DNA of 43,321 nt from IMG/VR virus record IMGVR_UViG_3300009177_000016, positions 1-43,321 of that record. One strand, 5' to 3'. A model generated the notes under the pieces. It was given only the letters and a program-made list of their open reading frames with translations. It searched no databases and was not told the origin of the DNA. The DNA comes from a virus. Both the position numbers and the translations under genes were made by a program. Below, one piece after another: positions 1 through 7,798 of the stretch. Each line of letters starts with the position of its first letter. The stretch's first letter is position 1.

Positions 1-123
1 ACGCCGATCGTACTGTCTGACGGCAATCTGCGCGGCGAACGCGTGCCGGCCGGCTTCCTCAAGGTCACTGCCGAGGCGGTGGACCGCTTCATGAAGGCCT
101 ATCCCGAGTTGGTCTACGGCGTC
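1..123. repeat. Terminal direct repeat, left copy
   Basis: These 123 bases are identical to 43199-43321. The open reading frame ending at 43321 continues in frame from position 1, so this is one place on a circular map, read twice. It may be an assembly overlap of a circular or circularly permuted genome rather than a physical terminal repeat. Confidence 0.95.
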
Positions 124-345
124 TCCTACAATCCGAGCGTCGACCTGTTCAACCATGGCGCGCACAAGGGCGTCTGGTACGGCGAGGACTATGCCTTCTC
201 GCGTCGCTGGCGTGAATGCGGCGGTGAAATCGTCCTCGTTCCCGACCTCGACCTCACGCATCACGGCGATAAGCCCTATCCAGGCAATTTCCACCGCTTC
301 CTCTTGGCCCAGCCAGGCGGCAGCGAATTCAAGGAAGCAGCATGA
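1..345 (+). CDS. Glycosyltransferase, C-terminal part (split by window ends)
   Basis: This is the 3' part of the gene that begins at 42860; joined across the circle it encodes 227 residues. The C-terminal part contains YGEDYAFSRRW and an HHG motif, the arrangement seen in the acceptor and metal-binding end of GT-A fold (family 2-like) glycosyltransferases. The stop overlaps the next start as ATGA. A glycosyltransferase lying directly after the coat genes could modify virion proteins or host surface sugar, but the substrate cannot be read from sequence. Confidence 0.8.
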   Translation, partial: TPIVLSDGNLRGERVPAGFLKVTAEAVDRFMKAYPELVYGVSYNPSVDLFNHGAHKGVWYGEDYAFSRRWRECGGEIVLVPDLDLTHHGDKPYPGNFHRFLLAQPGGSEFKEAA

Positions 346-605
346 GCATTCAGGAACAGCCCCGCAAGCCGTGGCCGCGTTGGGCCGTCCACTCGACCGA
401 GGGCCGCCGCGCCCGCTTCGATTGCTGGGGCGACGTGCCGAAGGGTTGGGAACTCGAGGAAGCCCTGCCCGGCGAGAAGGATGTCCGCCGTAAGCCGGCC
501 GATGAAGATATCGCAGACATGCGCGCGAAGTATGTCGAGAAGTTCGGCAAGAAGCCCGGCCCGACATGGGACGCGGACATGCTGCGCGACAAGCTGGCGG
601 AATAG
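342..605 (+). CDS. Hypothetical 87-aa protein
   Basis: A small hydrophilic, charged protein with no recognised domain. Its start overlaps the glycosyltransferase stop (ATGA), so it is translationally coupled inside the late operon, between coat and head-completion genes. The tail is rich in Lys, Asp and Glu. No signal peptide or membrane segment is visible. It is probably a structural or virion-accessory gene by position only. Confidence 0.7.
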   Translation: MSIQEQPRKPWPRWAVHSTEGRRARFDCWGDVPKGWELEEALPGEKDVRRKPADEDIADMRAKYVEKFGKKPGPTWDADMLRDKLAE

Positions 606-608
606 CTC

Positions 609-938
609 GTGGCGAATCGTCAGCGCTTCGAAGTTTGGGCCGGCGAAGATCGGTTGCTGGTCATGCAAGCGCGCGATTCGTCCAACGCCGTGCGCGACCT
701 GACTGGCCTTGCGCTCTCGTGTCGCGTCGGCATGCCGCCGAACCGCCCATGGCAGCTGTCCGCCGTCTTCAACCCTGTGGCCAGCGTGATCAGCGCGGCT
801 GCCGGCACCTTCACCGCAGCGATCGACGGCGGGGACACCGAGTGCCTGCACGGCGAATACATGCACCAGACGACGGACCAGAACGGCGTAGTGCTCACGG
901 AAGGGCCGCTGATGATCAAGCGAGCGGTGAGTAACTGA
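609..938 (+). CDS. Hypothetical virion protein, 109 aa
   Basis: It starts at a GTG just after the preceding stop, and its own stop overlaps the next start by one base. The predicted protein is beta-rich, with a run of Ala, Thr and Gly in the middle, like small phage head or adhesin-type proteins. Its position immediately upstream of the gp4-like gene suggests a head or head-tail component. No enzymatic motif is seen. Confidence 0.7.
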   Translation: MANRQRFEVWAGEDRLLVMQARDSSNAVRDLTGLALSCRVGMPPNRPWQLSAVFNPVASVISAAAGTFTAAIDGGDTECLHGEYMHQTTDQNGVVLTEGPLMIKRAVSN

Positions 939-1345
939 TGGCCACTCAGACCGCCCGCCAAGTCCTCACGCGCGCGATGCGGCGCATCCGGCAGATCGCT
1001 GGCGAGGAGCCGATGTCCGCCGCCGAGCTGGCCGATGGCTTGGTGACGATGAACGGCGCCATGCACGGCTTCGGGCCGAAGGGCATCCACTATTCGCACG
1101 TCGACTTGGCGGCCAACGACACCGTCAACATGCCGGACGAGCAGATCGACAACCTCATCTGGATGATCGCTCAGGCGCTGGCACCGGAATACGGCTATGT
1201 CTTTGCGACAGCGGATGAGAAGGCGGCTCTGCTCGGTGCTCTCCAGGAGCTGCAGGCGGCCTACCACATCACGCCGCCGGCACCATCGCCCCGTGGCCTG
1301 CTGCGCAATCGGCTGGGCCTCTTCTCGATGCAGCGGGGTGAATGA
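938..1345 (+). CDS. P22 gp4-like head-to-tail connector (tail accessory factor)
   Basis: The 135-residue, largely helical protein begins with the T-A-R-x-V-L-x-R-A-M-R pattern and has a central LVTMNGAMHGF helix, resembling the P22 gp4 family that binds under the portal and closes the head. It is followed immediately (ATGA overlap) by a gp10-like gene, the same order as in P22-type phages (4 then 10). The assignment rests on pattern and gene order; profile searching would be needed to settle it. Confidence 0.65.
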   Translation: MATQTARQVLTRAMRRIRQIAGEEPMSAAELADGLVTMNGAMHGFGPKGIHYSHVDLAANDTVNMPDEQIDNLIWMIAQALAPEYGYVFATADEKAALLGALQELQAAYHITPPAPSPRGLLRNRLGLFSMQRGE

Positions 1346-3126
1346 TGCCCCGCGCCGCCCTCGCATTCAGCAGCAACTCCCAACGTTCCAGGCCGCTTGA
1401 CGCTGCGCGCCTGATCAACCTATTCCCAGAGACGCCCCCCTTCGGCTCTCGTGCTCCGGGCCTGCAGACAGGCGCGCTAGCCTCGCCGATGAAAGCCGTC
1501 CTGTATGGCACGCCTGGCCTCAAGACGAGCCTCGCGATCCCGCCTACAGCCGAGTCGTGTCGCGCCGCGCGCCAGGCGCTGGGGTACCTATGGGCGCTGT
1601 TCGGCTCCTACCTCTATCGCATCGACTCGTCCGGCGCTGTGCTGGGCTGCTCCGGCGACCTGATTTCCGCCGAAGGTTCGGCGATGATGAGCGACAACGG
1701 CATCCAGCTCGCCGTGCTGGCCAATGGCGAGACGTTCGTGGTCGGCGCCGCGACCGCCAAGTTCACGTTCCAGGTGACCGGCGGTAGCTACACCACCGGC
1801 ACGAACACGATCAGCGCGCTCACGGTCGACGGCGTGGCCATCATCGGTGGCGCGGTCGACTGGACGGACAGCAACGCGGGCACCGCGCGTGCTATCGCCA
1901 AGGCGGTCAACGACCTGACTTCGAGCCCCGATTACACGGCGACCGTGACCGACGACAAGGTGACCATTGCGGCCGCAACGGCGGGCACGGCATCGAACGG
2001 CCTGGCCGTGGCAATTACTGTGGCTGGCGATGTCACAGTCTCGGCAGCGATCGGCACGCTCACCGGTGGCGCTGCGGTATCAACCAATGTGCAGAAGGTC
2101 GTTGCAACCGGTTATCCCGTCGAGGGCGCCGACAGCCTCGACTACATGGACGGCTACACGATCTGGAATCGCACCGGGACGAAGCAGTTCTTCCTCTCCG
2201 GGCTATACGACACGACGGCGATCGATGCGCTCGATTTCGCCTCCGCCGAGAGCACCCCAGCCACGCTGCTCCGGGTGCTGGTGGCCCAGCGCGAGCTGTG
2301 GCTGTTCAAAGCTCAAGGCATCGAAATCTGGACGGACACCGGCGCCTCGCCGTTCCCCTTCGCGCGCATTCCGGGGGCCGTGATCGAACGCGGATGCGCA
2401 GCTGGTCTGACGTGTGCAAAGACCGACCTGTCGGTGTTTTGGCTCGGGGACGACCTGATCGTGTACCGCGCGACCGGCTATCAGCCCACCCGCATCAGCA
2501 CGCACGGCATGGAGGACGAGATTCGGGCCTTCTCGACGGTCACCGACGCCTTCGCCTTTACCTACACGCAGGGCGGCCACGCCTTCTACGTCCTCACGTT
2601 CCCGACCGCCGGCCGGACCTATTGTTTCGACGCCGCCACGAACGGCTGGCACGACCGGCAGAGCGGCACGTCTCAGGTCCCGGCGGTATGGAAGGTGGCG
2701 AACGTCACCGCCGCCTTCGGCAAGCTCTATGCGGGCTTCACGCTCGGGCGGCTGTGCGAACTCGACATGGACACCTTCGATGAAGCGGGCGAGCCGATCC
2801 GGCGCGTCGTGCGCACCGCACCGTTCTACGCAGACGGCAAGCGGGCGATCATGAACGTCGTCGAACTCGAGTGCGAGCTGGGCGTGGGCACGATCAGCGG
2901 GCAGGGCGGCGACCCGCAAGTGATGTTGCGCTGGTCAGATGACGGCGGTGCGACGTGGAGCAACGAGCGGTCCGCCAGCATGGGAGAGCGCGGCGTGCGC
3001 GGCCGGCGCGTGCTGTTCCGCCGGTTGGGCGCCTTCCGGCAACGCATGCTCGAATTCTCGATCAGCGATCCGGTGAAGCCCGCGCTCTACGGCATTCGCC
3101 ACGAAACCCAAGCATTGGCGGCATAA
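1342..3126 (+). CDS. Packaged-DNA stabilization protein, P22 gp10-like
   Basis: The protein is 594 residues. Its N-terminal block, with RLINLFPETPP and YGTPGLK, is typical of the P22 gp10 stabilisation/tail hub family, which plugs the connector after packaging and links tailspikes. Two Met codons lie at the start (ATGATG at 1342 and 1345); the first overlaps the upstream stop. Residues about 137-250 form an unusual Gly/Ala/Thr-rich, beta-type block with the look of an inserted domain. The region after it returns to gp10-like character, with YMDGYTIW and LWLFKAQGIEIW. Confidence 0.8.
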   Translation: MMPRAALAFSSNSQRSRPLDAARLINLFPETPPFGSRAPGLQTGALASPMKAVLYGTPGLKTSLAIPPTAESCRAARQALGYLWALFGSYLYRIDSSGAVLGCSGDLISAEGSAMMSDNGIQLAVLANGETFVVGAATAKFTFQVTGGSYTTGTNTISALTVDGVAIIGGAVDWTDSNAGTARAIAKAVNDLTSSPDYTATVTDDKVTIAAATAGTASNGLAVAITVAGDVTVSAAIGTLTGGAAVSTNVQKVVATGYPVEGADSLDYMDGYTIWNRTGTKQFFLSGLYDTTAIDALDFASAESTPATLLRVLVAQRELWLFKAQGIEIWTDTGASPFPFARIPGAVIERGCAAGLTCAKTDLSVFWLGDDLIVYRATGYQPTRISTHGMEDEIRAFSTVTDAFAFTYTQGGHAFYVLTFPTAGRTYCFDAATNGWHDRQSGTSQVPAVWKVANVTAAFGKLYAGFTLGRLCELDMDTFDEAGEPIRRVVRTAPFYADGKRAIMNVVELECELGVGTISGQGGDPQVMLRWSDDGGATWSNERSASMGERGVRGRRVLFRRLGAFRQRMLEFSISDPVKPALYGIRHETQALAA

Positions 3127-3127
3127 G

Positions 3128-3487
3128 ATGTCTGAAGCAGCCTCGATCAACGTCCATGCTTTCCAGCCCTACAACGGTGGGCAAGGCAAGACTGCACCCT
3201 CGACAGATAGCAGCGGCGCAACGGCGTGGAAAATCCCTGGCCTCGGCGGTGGCAACGACGACAGCGACCGCAAGCGCGTAATGGTGACGAATGACGGGGA
3301 TGTCACTGCCTACTTCCGCATGGGGCCGGCGGGTGTGGCGGCCGACACCGATTCGCTGAAGATCCTTCCAGACTGCGCCTATTTGCTCAGGCCGCCGGAC
3401 ACCAATCCGTCTGGTGTCTGGTTTGCGACATGCACGAAGGCCGGCGAAACCACTGAGATCAACGTCGTCTTCGGCTACGGCACATGA
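3128..3487 (+). CDS. Hypothetical virion protein, 119 aa
   Basis: It begins one base after the gp10-like gene and ends in an ATGA overlap with the next gene. It is a soluble, beta-rich protein without signal peptide or membrane segment, and it contains a Gly-Gly-Gly-Asn loop. The position after gp10 is where P22 carries its tail needle gene, but no long coiled coil is present here, so a needle role is not supported. It is probably a minor virion or decoration protein. Confidence 0.7.
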   Translation: MSEAASINVHAFQPYNGGQGKTAPSTDSSGATAWKIPGLGGGNDDSDRKRVMVTNDGDVTAYFRMGPAGVAADTDSLKILPDCAYLLRPPDTNPSGVWFATCTKAGETTEINVVFGYGT

Positions 3488-3738
3488 AGCTGATGCCCAA
3501 CCCTTCGGTGCAGCTGGTGGGAGACGACGGCCGACCGTCGTCCTCCTTGCTGGAGATGATCCCGCAGCTCTCGGCAATCGACGTGGTGGCCGATCGGCAG
3601 GGGCTGCCGACGCCGCTGTTCCTGACCAAGATGCAGGCCGTCGCAACCAAGCCGCTTCCGAACTCGCGGGCGCCGATCGTCAACGCCGATGGCACGCCGA
3701 CTCGAATAATGACGGCGCTTTTGATGGGCTTGCCATGA
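3484..3738 (+). CDS. Hypothetical 84-aa protein
   Basis: A short protein with overlapping start and stop (ATGA at both ends), so part of a coupled late operon. It has a Pro-rich C-terminal half (LPNSRAPIVNADGTP) and no membrane segment. No family is recognised. Similar short proteins are common between head-completion and ejection genes in P22-like phages of alphaproteobacteria, but this is positional inference. Confidence 0.65.
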   Translation: MKLMPNPSVQLVGDDGRPSSSLLEMIPQLSAIDVVADRQGLPTPLFLTKMQAVATKPLPNSRAPIVNADGTPTRIMTALLMGLP

Positions 3739-4166
3739 AACTACGCTATCTCTCGGATTCGGCGTCGCATGTCGCGAAGCAATCGAGCGACTTCCCTGCG
3801 TGCACTGGAGCCGCGTTCCCTCAAAGCTTTACCGTCAAGCCAGAGCTGGATCGGGTGTGTCTCGCCGGCAATGTGGATGCCGCTGCGCGTCTTGTGCCGG
3901 ATGACGTACTGGAGATGACCCGGATGGGTCCAAGGCTCGTGCTTGATAAGTCTCATTCTAGCACCCTCAAACTGCTGCGGCTCCCGGCCCCTTCGTCAAC
4001 CGTCAGGGCGCTTACTGGTGTCCCAGACGGGAAGAGGCTTTCGCCTCCCCGCGGGCTACTCCGAATAGGACTCCCGCTTAGCATGTGCCGCCTGGCAGCA
4101 TGGGACGCATCATCTTGCGGGGGCGTTGCGCACCATCCCCGCCGCAGCCCGGTGAATGTAGCATGA
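3735..4166 (+). CDS. Hypothetical 143-aa protein, uncertain 3' half
   Basis: The start overlaps the previous stop and the stop overlaps the start of the acetyltransferase gene, both as ATGA. This supports the frame even though the protein is not recognised. The first 85 residues look like an ordinary soluble protein; the rest is rich in Ser, Pro, Arg and Cys and looks less protein-like. A mutation or fusion in the 3' half is possible. Confidence 0.5.
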   Translation: MKLRYLSDSASHVAKQSSDFPACTGAAFPQSFTVKPELDRVCLAGNVDAAARLVPDDVLEMTRMGPRLVLDKSHSSTLKLLRLPAPSSTVRALTGVPDGKRLSPPRGLLRIGLPLSMCRLAAWDASSCGGVAHHPRRSPVNVA

Positions 4167-4639
4167 TCCGGCTCGCCGTCCCAGACGATGGACCGGCGAT
4201 CATGCGCATGGGCGAGGCGTTCTTTCGCGAGTCGGGGCATGCCGAGCGTTTCGCCTTCGACCGTGCTTCCTTCGCGCATACCTGCACCGTCCTCGGCAGG
4301 GCTGGTCTGCTCTACGTCGGCGAGAAGGACGGTCAGGTTGTCGGCATGGCCGCATTCGACGTGTCGCCCAGCATTTGCAACCACTCAGTTCTGGTTGCAC
4401 GTGAAACATTTTGGTATGTTGATCCAGACTACAGGAAGGGTCTCGGCCTCAAACTCCTAGGGGCAATCGAGACCGCGGCCGGTGATTACGGCGCCACGCT
4501 CTTTGATGTGGTTGCTGAGCCCGGCCCGCGAAGCAGGCCTCTCGAACATCTGTACGAGAGACGCGGCTTCAATCCTGCGGAGAAGACTTTCCGCAAGGTA
4601 TTGAAGCCATGCCAATCGGCTCGATTGTCGGCGGCCTGA
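4163..4639 (+). CDS. GNAT-family N-acetyltransferase
   Basis: The 158-residue protein carries the acetyl-CoA-binding motif A as VDPDYRKGLGLKLL, which fits the R/Q-x-x-G-x-G/A rule, followed by a C-terminal LYERRGF motif typical of the GNAT fold. It probably transfers an acetyl group to a small molecule or protein; the acceptor is unknown. ATG 4163 was chosen because it overlaps the upstream stop and gives a normal-length family member. The gene overlaps the following ejection-type gene by 31 bases. Such acetyltransferases occur among the virion genes of several podovirus groups. Confidence 0.85.
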   Translation: MIRLAVPDDGPAIMRMGEAFFRESGHAERFAFDRASFAHTCTVLGRAGLLYVGEKDGQVVGMAAFDVSPSICNHSVLVARETFWYVDPDYRKGLGLKLLGAIETAAGDYGATLFDVVAEPGPRSRPLEHLYERRGFNPAEKTFRKVLKPCQSARLSAA

Positions 4640-5325
4640 TCGGCCAAGGCGGCGCACAAGCCGCCGGAGCCGCCTACGGTCAAGGCGTCCAGAACGCTGA
4701 CTTCATCCGTCGCCAGAACGAGGCGAAGCTCTCGCCGTGGTGGCAGGCCGGCTATTCGGCGAACAACCTCATGTCCGAACTCAACGGGCTTGGGCGTTAC
4801 GTCGACGACGGTCAGGGCTATGGCGGCGTCCGGCTCGACGACAGCAATTGGCAGGGCGACCAGAAGAACGCCTTTGCGCGGTTCCAGACCTCGCCGGACT
4901 ATCAGTTCCGCTTGAGCCAGGGGCAGACGGCTCTCGACCGCTCGGCCGCCTCCAAGGGCATGCTGCTCAGCGGCGCGCAGACCAAGGCCTCGCAGCAGTT
5001 CGGCGGCGACCTTGCCAGCGGCGAGTACAACAACTGGTACAACAAGCTCGCCGGGCAGAGCGGGCAGGGGCTGACGGCGGCCGGTCAGACGGTCGCCAGC
5101 AACAGCAACGCGCTGGGGCAGCAGAACGCCGCGCTGGCCGGTCAGGCGTCGAGTTATCAGAACAGCGCCAATGCCTTGGCCAACGGTATCGGCAACGCCA
5201 GCAAGAGTCTTGCTAGCATCTATGGTCTGAGTGGCGGCGGAAATCCGTTCAGCTCCGGCGGTGGCATGGGCGCAGCTGGCACCCCCGGATCGCCGTACTA
5301 CGGCCCCGTGTACTCGGGGTTCTGA
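4609..5325 (+). CDS. DNA ejection (transfer) protein, P22 gp7-type
   Basis: The 238-residue protein has a Gly-rich N-terminal amphipathic stretch (MPIGSIVGGLIGQGGAQAAG) and a long middle rich in Ala, Gln, Asn, Ser and Gly, ending in a Gly/Ser/Pro tail. That is the composition of small internal head proteins ejected with the DNA. It stands before two much larger proteins of the same type, matching the P22 order of three ejection proteins. The match is by composition and position. Confidence 0.65.
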   Translation: MPIGSIVGGLIGQGGAQAAGAAYGQGVQNADFIRRQNEAKLSPWWQAGYSANNLMSELNGLGRYVDDGQGYGGVRLDDSNWQGDQKNAFARFQTSPDYQFRLSQGQTALDRSAASKGMLLSGAQTKASQQFGGDLASGEYNNWYNKLAGQSGQGLTAAGQTVASNSNALGQQNAALAGQASSYQNSANALANGIGNASKSLASIYGLSGGGNPFSSGGGMGAAGTPGSPYYGPVYSGF

Positions 5326-5333
5326 TGCGCACC

Positions 5334-5636
5334 CTAGTAGCAGTTCGTCGTATTCCCGAAGGTCGTGCAGCTGATCGGCTGCCGCGGCGGCGTGATCGTC
5401 GTCGGCAGGGGCGCGGACTGTTGGAATACTACGGGCGGCCTGGAAGCCATGCGCCGCGAGACGGTGTCCGCGTATCCGCGATTGGCTTCGAACGCAGCTC
5501 GTTGGCTCTCGCATTCCTCGGGAGGATGTCCCCTAAGGCAGCCGATGTACATTTCTCGGCTGTAGGTGAGTTCGTCCATCTGCTGAGGCGCGCACGCCCC
5601 CGCAAGCAATCCCAGTGCAATGACGGCGAATTTCAT
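5334..5636 (-). CDS. Small lipoprotein, moron-type insert
   Basis: This is the only well-supported gene on the minus strand inside the virion operon. The 100-residue product starts with a signal sequence ending LLAGAC (lipoprotein-like, although the -3 residue is Ala rather than Leu), followed by a mature part with three further Cys and a C-terminal TTFGNTTNCY. A GGAGACC Shine-Dalgarno site stands directly before ATG 5636. Reverse orientation and separate expression are what is expected of a lysogenic-conversion or superinfection-exclusion gene. The target is unknown. Confidence 0.75.
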   Translation of the reverse strand: MKFAVIALGLLAGACAPQQMDELTYSREMYIGCLRGHPPEECESQRAAFEANRGYADTVSRRMASRPPVVFQQSAPLPTTITPPRQPISCTTFGNTTNCY

Positions 5637-5680
5637 ATCGGTCTCCTGCCCACGCGGTTGTATCTTAGCAGGGGGGCAGC
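5637..5680 (-). promoter_or_regulatory. Divergent intergenic region with possible moron promoter
   Basis: The 44-base gap holds the Shine-Dalgarno sites of the two diverging genes. Reading leftward there is an extended -10-like TGCTAAGAT (5662-5670), about 25 bases before the lipoprotein start; no good -35 is seen. It could drive the lipoprotein gene independently of the late promoter. Confidence 0.35.
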
Positions 5681-7798
5681 GTGGTAGATATCCCCCTCCA
5701 GTTCCCAGACATCGGCAACGCCCTCGCGACGGGCATGCAGCTGCGCAACGCCAATATCCAGGGCGAGCGCGAGCAAGAGCAGCTGAACATGCTCCGCCGC
5801 CGCAGCGCGCTGGGGCCTGACGTGCAGGCCGCCATCACGGGCGATTCGAAGGCGCTCGGCCGCGTGGCTGCCGTCGACCCGGACTACGCCCTGAAGCTCG
5901 GGCCGATCATGGAGACGATGGGGGCCAAGGAGCGGACGAAGCTGCAGGCGGGCGCCGACTTCACCTACAAGGCGGCAAACGCCGTCCTGCAGGCCGATCC
6001 TGCCGATCGTCCCGCCGTCTACAGACAGATGATTGCGCAAGGCGCGGCCCTTGGGCACGACCTGTCCAAGTTGCCGCAGGAGTATACGCCGCAGCTCGAC
6101 GGCCAGCTTCGCTCGTGGCGCCAGATGGCGATCCCCGTGCTGGACCAGTGGAAAGTGGAGCAGGACCGGCCACAGCCGATGGTTGGGGGCGGTGGGGCGC
6201 CGACTGGCGCTCCCGCACCCGGTGGCGGTGGCGGCCCGTACGGCGGCGCAATCGCCAACATCGAAAGCTCCGGCGCGCCCAACGGCGGCTATGGGGCTGT
6301 AGGACCTGCTGCCAATGAGAAGGGCAACCGCGCCTACGGCAAGTATCAGGTGATGGATTTCAACGTCGGCCCGTGGACGCAGGAGATCCTCGGGAAGGCG
6401 ATGACGCCGCAGGAATTTGCTGCCAGCCCACAAGCGCAAGATGCGGTGTTCGCGGGCAAGTTCGGCCAGTACGTGCGGAAGTATGGCAGCCCTCAGGCTG
6501 CAGCTCGAGCGTGGTTCGCGGGCGAAGGCGGGATGAGCAATCCCAATGCCACCGACGTGAACGGAATGTCGGTGGCGAACTACGAGCGCAAGTTCAGCGC
6601 TGCCCTGCCGCCTGGTGGCGGCCAAGCCGCGCCCGGTGTGCCGGGTCCTGTCGCCTCACCCGTGCCGTCTCCTCCAGGCTTCACGCCCCCGCCGACTGCG
6701 CAAATGCCGGGACCGCCCACGGGCCTCATTCCGCCCGGTCCGCCGCCAGCGCAGATGCCAAACGGCATGCCCCCGCAGATCGCACAGGGCAGCGGCGGCG
6801 ATGGCAGCGGCAATCCGGTGCCTCCGGTCGACCAGGGCCTGACGCGCGGGCTCAAGCTGCCTCCAGGCGCCCGCATGATGGGCATCAAGGGCGTTCCGGT
6901 GGTGAAGGACGGCAACGTGCTGATCGTGCACCCGGACGGCACGCAGGACTGGCTGCCGCTGCCGCCTCGCAAGGAACCGGGACCCCAGCCGCCAGCCGGG
7001 CCGTTCGCGGGCAATGCTATGGAGGCGCAATACGCCAACGTCCTCGCGGCTGGCGCGAGCGATCCGGCGGTGCGGTCGACATTCGCTTACGCCCAAGCCT
7101 ACGCCCATGCGTCGGCGCCACGCACAACCATAGATGAGCAGGGCCGGCCGGTAACGATCCAGCCGAACGTCAGCCATCTGGCACCTCCGACATTCCAGCA
7201 GGGCGCGGCACCTCCAGGTGCTGCCGCCGGCCCCGCGCCGCAAGCCGCCGCTGGCGGACCATCGGTGGCCCAGAGCGGACCGCCGAGCGCACCCGTGCCG
7301 CCGGCCATCCCGCCGCGCACTCTGCCGGGCGGCCAGACCATCACCGTGGGCGAGGGTGCTCCCAAGGGACCGAGCGCGACAGAAATGGCGAAGCTCCGCG
7401 ATATGGAAGCTGAAGGCGGTTCGATCATTGAAGCGCTCAATGATTTCAAGAAGGAATACAAGGCGGCTGGCTTGGGCGATCGCGTCAAGTCGGCGTTCGG
7501 CGTCACGACATCGCTGAACACGTCCTACAACGTCGCCGCTCTGCTCGCGAAGGGCGAAGCGCTGTTCAACCTCGGTGTCTTGAACGGTCCCGATCTGGAC
7601 CTCATCCGCCGCACTATCCCGGACCCTTCCACGGTGAAGGCCGGCACCGTGTCGGCTGAGGACATGGAAAAGTCGGTCGACAAGGTTGCAAGCCTGATCA
7701 AGACGCGCCTCGACCAGAAGAAGAAGTCGCTCGGCATCGCGTCCACGCCAGCCGCTCCCGGCGGCGACGATCTGCGCAAGAAATACGGGCTTGAGTGA
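5681..7798 (+). CDS. Ejection protein with lysozyme-like (transglycosylase) domain
   Basis: The 705-residue protein starts at GTG 5681, preceded by a G-rich Shine-Dalgarno site. Residues about 1-165 are helical. A Gly linker leads into a lysozyme-fold module (about 185-310) with ANIESSG, whose Glu is the likely catalytic acid, and AYGKYQVM, the companion motif of SLT/lysozyme-like domains. A long Pro/Gly-rich stretch follows, then a helical C-terminus. It is probably carried in the head and cuts a local hole in peptidoglycan during DNA entry. Confidence 0.8.
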   Translation: MVDIPLQFPDIGNALATGMQLRNANIQGEREQEQLNMLRRRSALGPDVQAAITGDSKALGRVAAVDPDYALKLGPIMETMGAKERTKLQAGADFTYKAANAVLQADPADRPAVYRQMIAQGAALGHDLSKLPQEYTPQLDGQLRSWRQMAIPVLDQWKVEQDRPQPMVGGGGAPTGAPAPGGGGGPYGGAIANIESSGAPNGGYGAVGPAANEKGNRAYGKYQVMDFNVGPWTQEILGKAMTPQEFAASPQAQDAVFAGKFGQYVRKYGSPQAAARAWFAGEGGMSNPNATDVNGMSVANYERKFSAALPPGGGQAAPGVPGPVASPVPSPPGFTPPPTAQMPGPPTGLIPPGPPPAQMPNGMPPQIAQGSGGDGSGNPVPPVDQGLTRGLKLPPGARMMGIKGVPVVKDGNVLIVHPDGTQDWLPLPPRKEPGPQPPAGPFAGNAMEAQYANVLAAGASDPAVRSTFAYAQAYAHASAPRTTIDEQGRPVTIQPNVSHLAPPTFQQGAAPPGAAAGPAPQAAAGGPSVAQSGPPSAPVPPAIPPRTLPGGQTITVGEGAPKGPSATEMAKLRDMEAEGGSIIEALNDFKKEYKAAGLGDRVKSAFGVTTSLNTSYNVAALLAKGEALFNLGVLNGPDLDLIRRTIPDPSTVKAGTVSAEDMEKSVDKVASLIKTRLDQKKKSLGIASTPAAPGGDDLRKKYGLE

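Noticed and set aside
2203-2919. Long minus-strand frame opposite the gp10-like gene
   Set aside because: It is a GC-rich shadow frame with no ribosome site and Arg/Val/Gly-rich composition.
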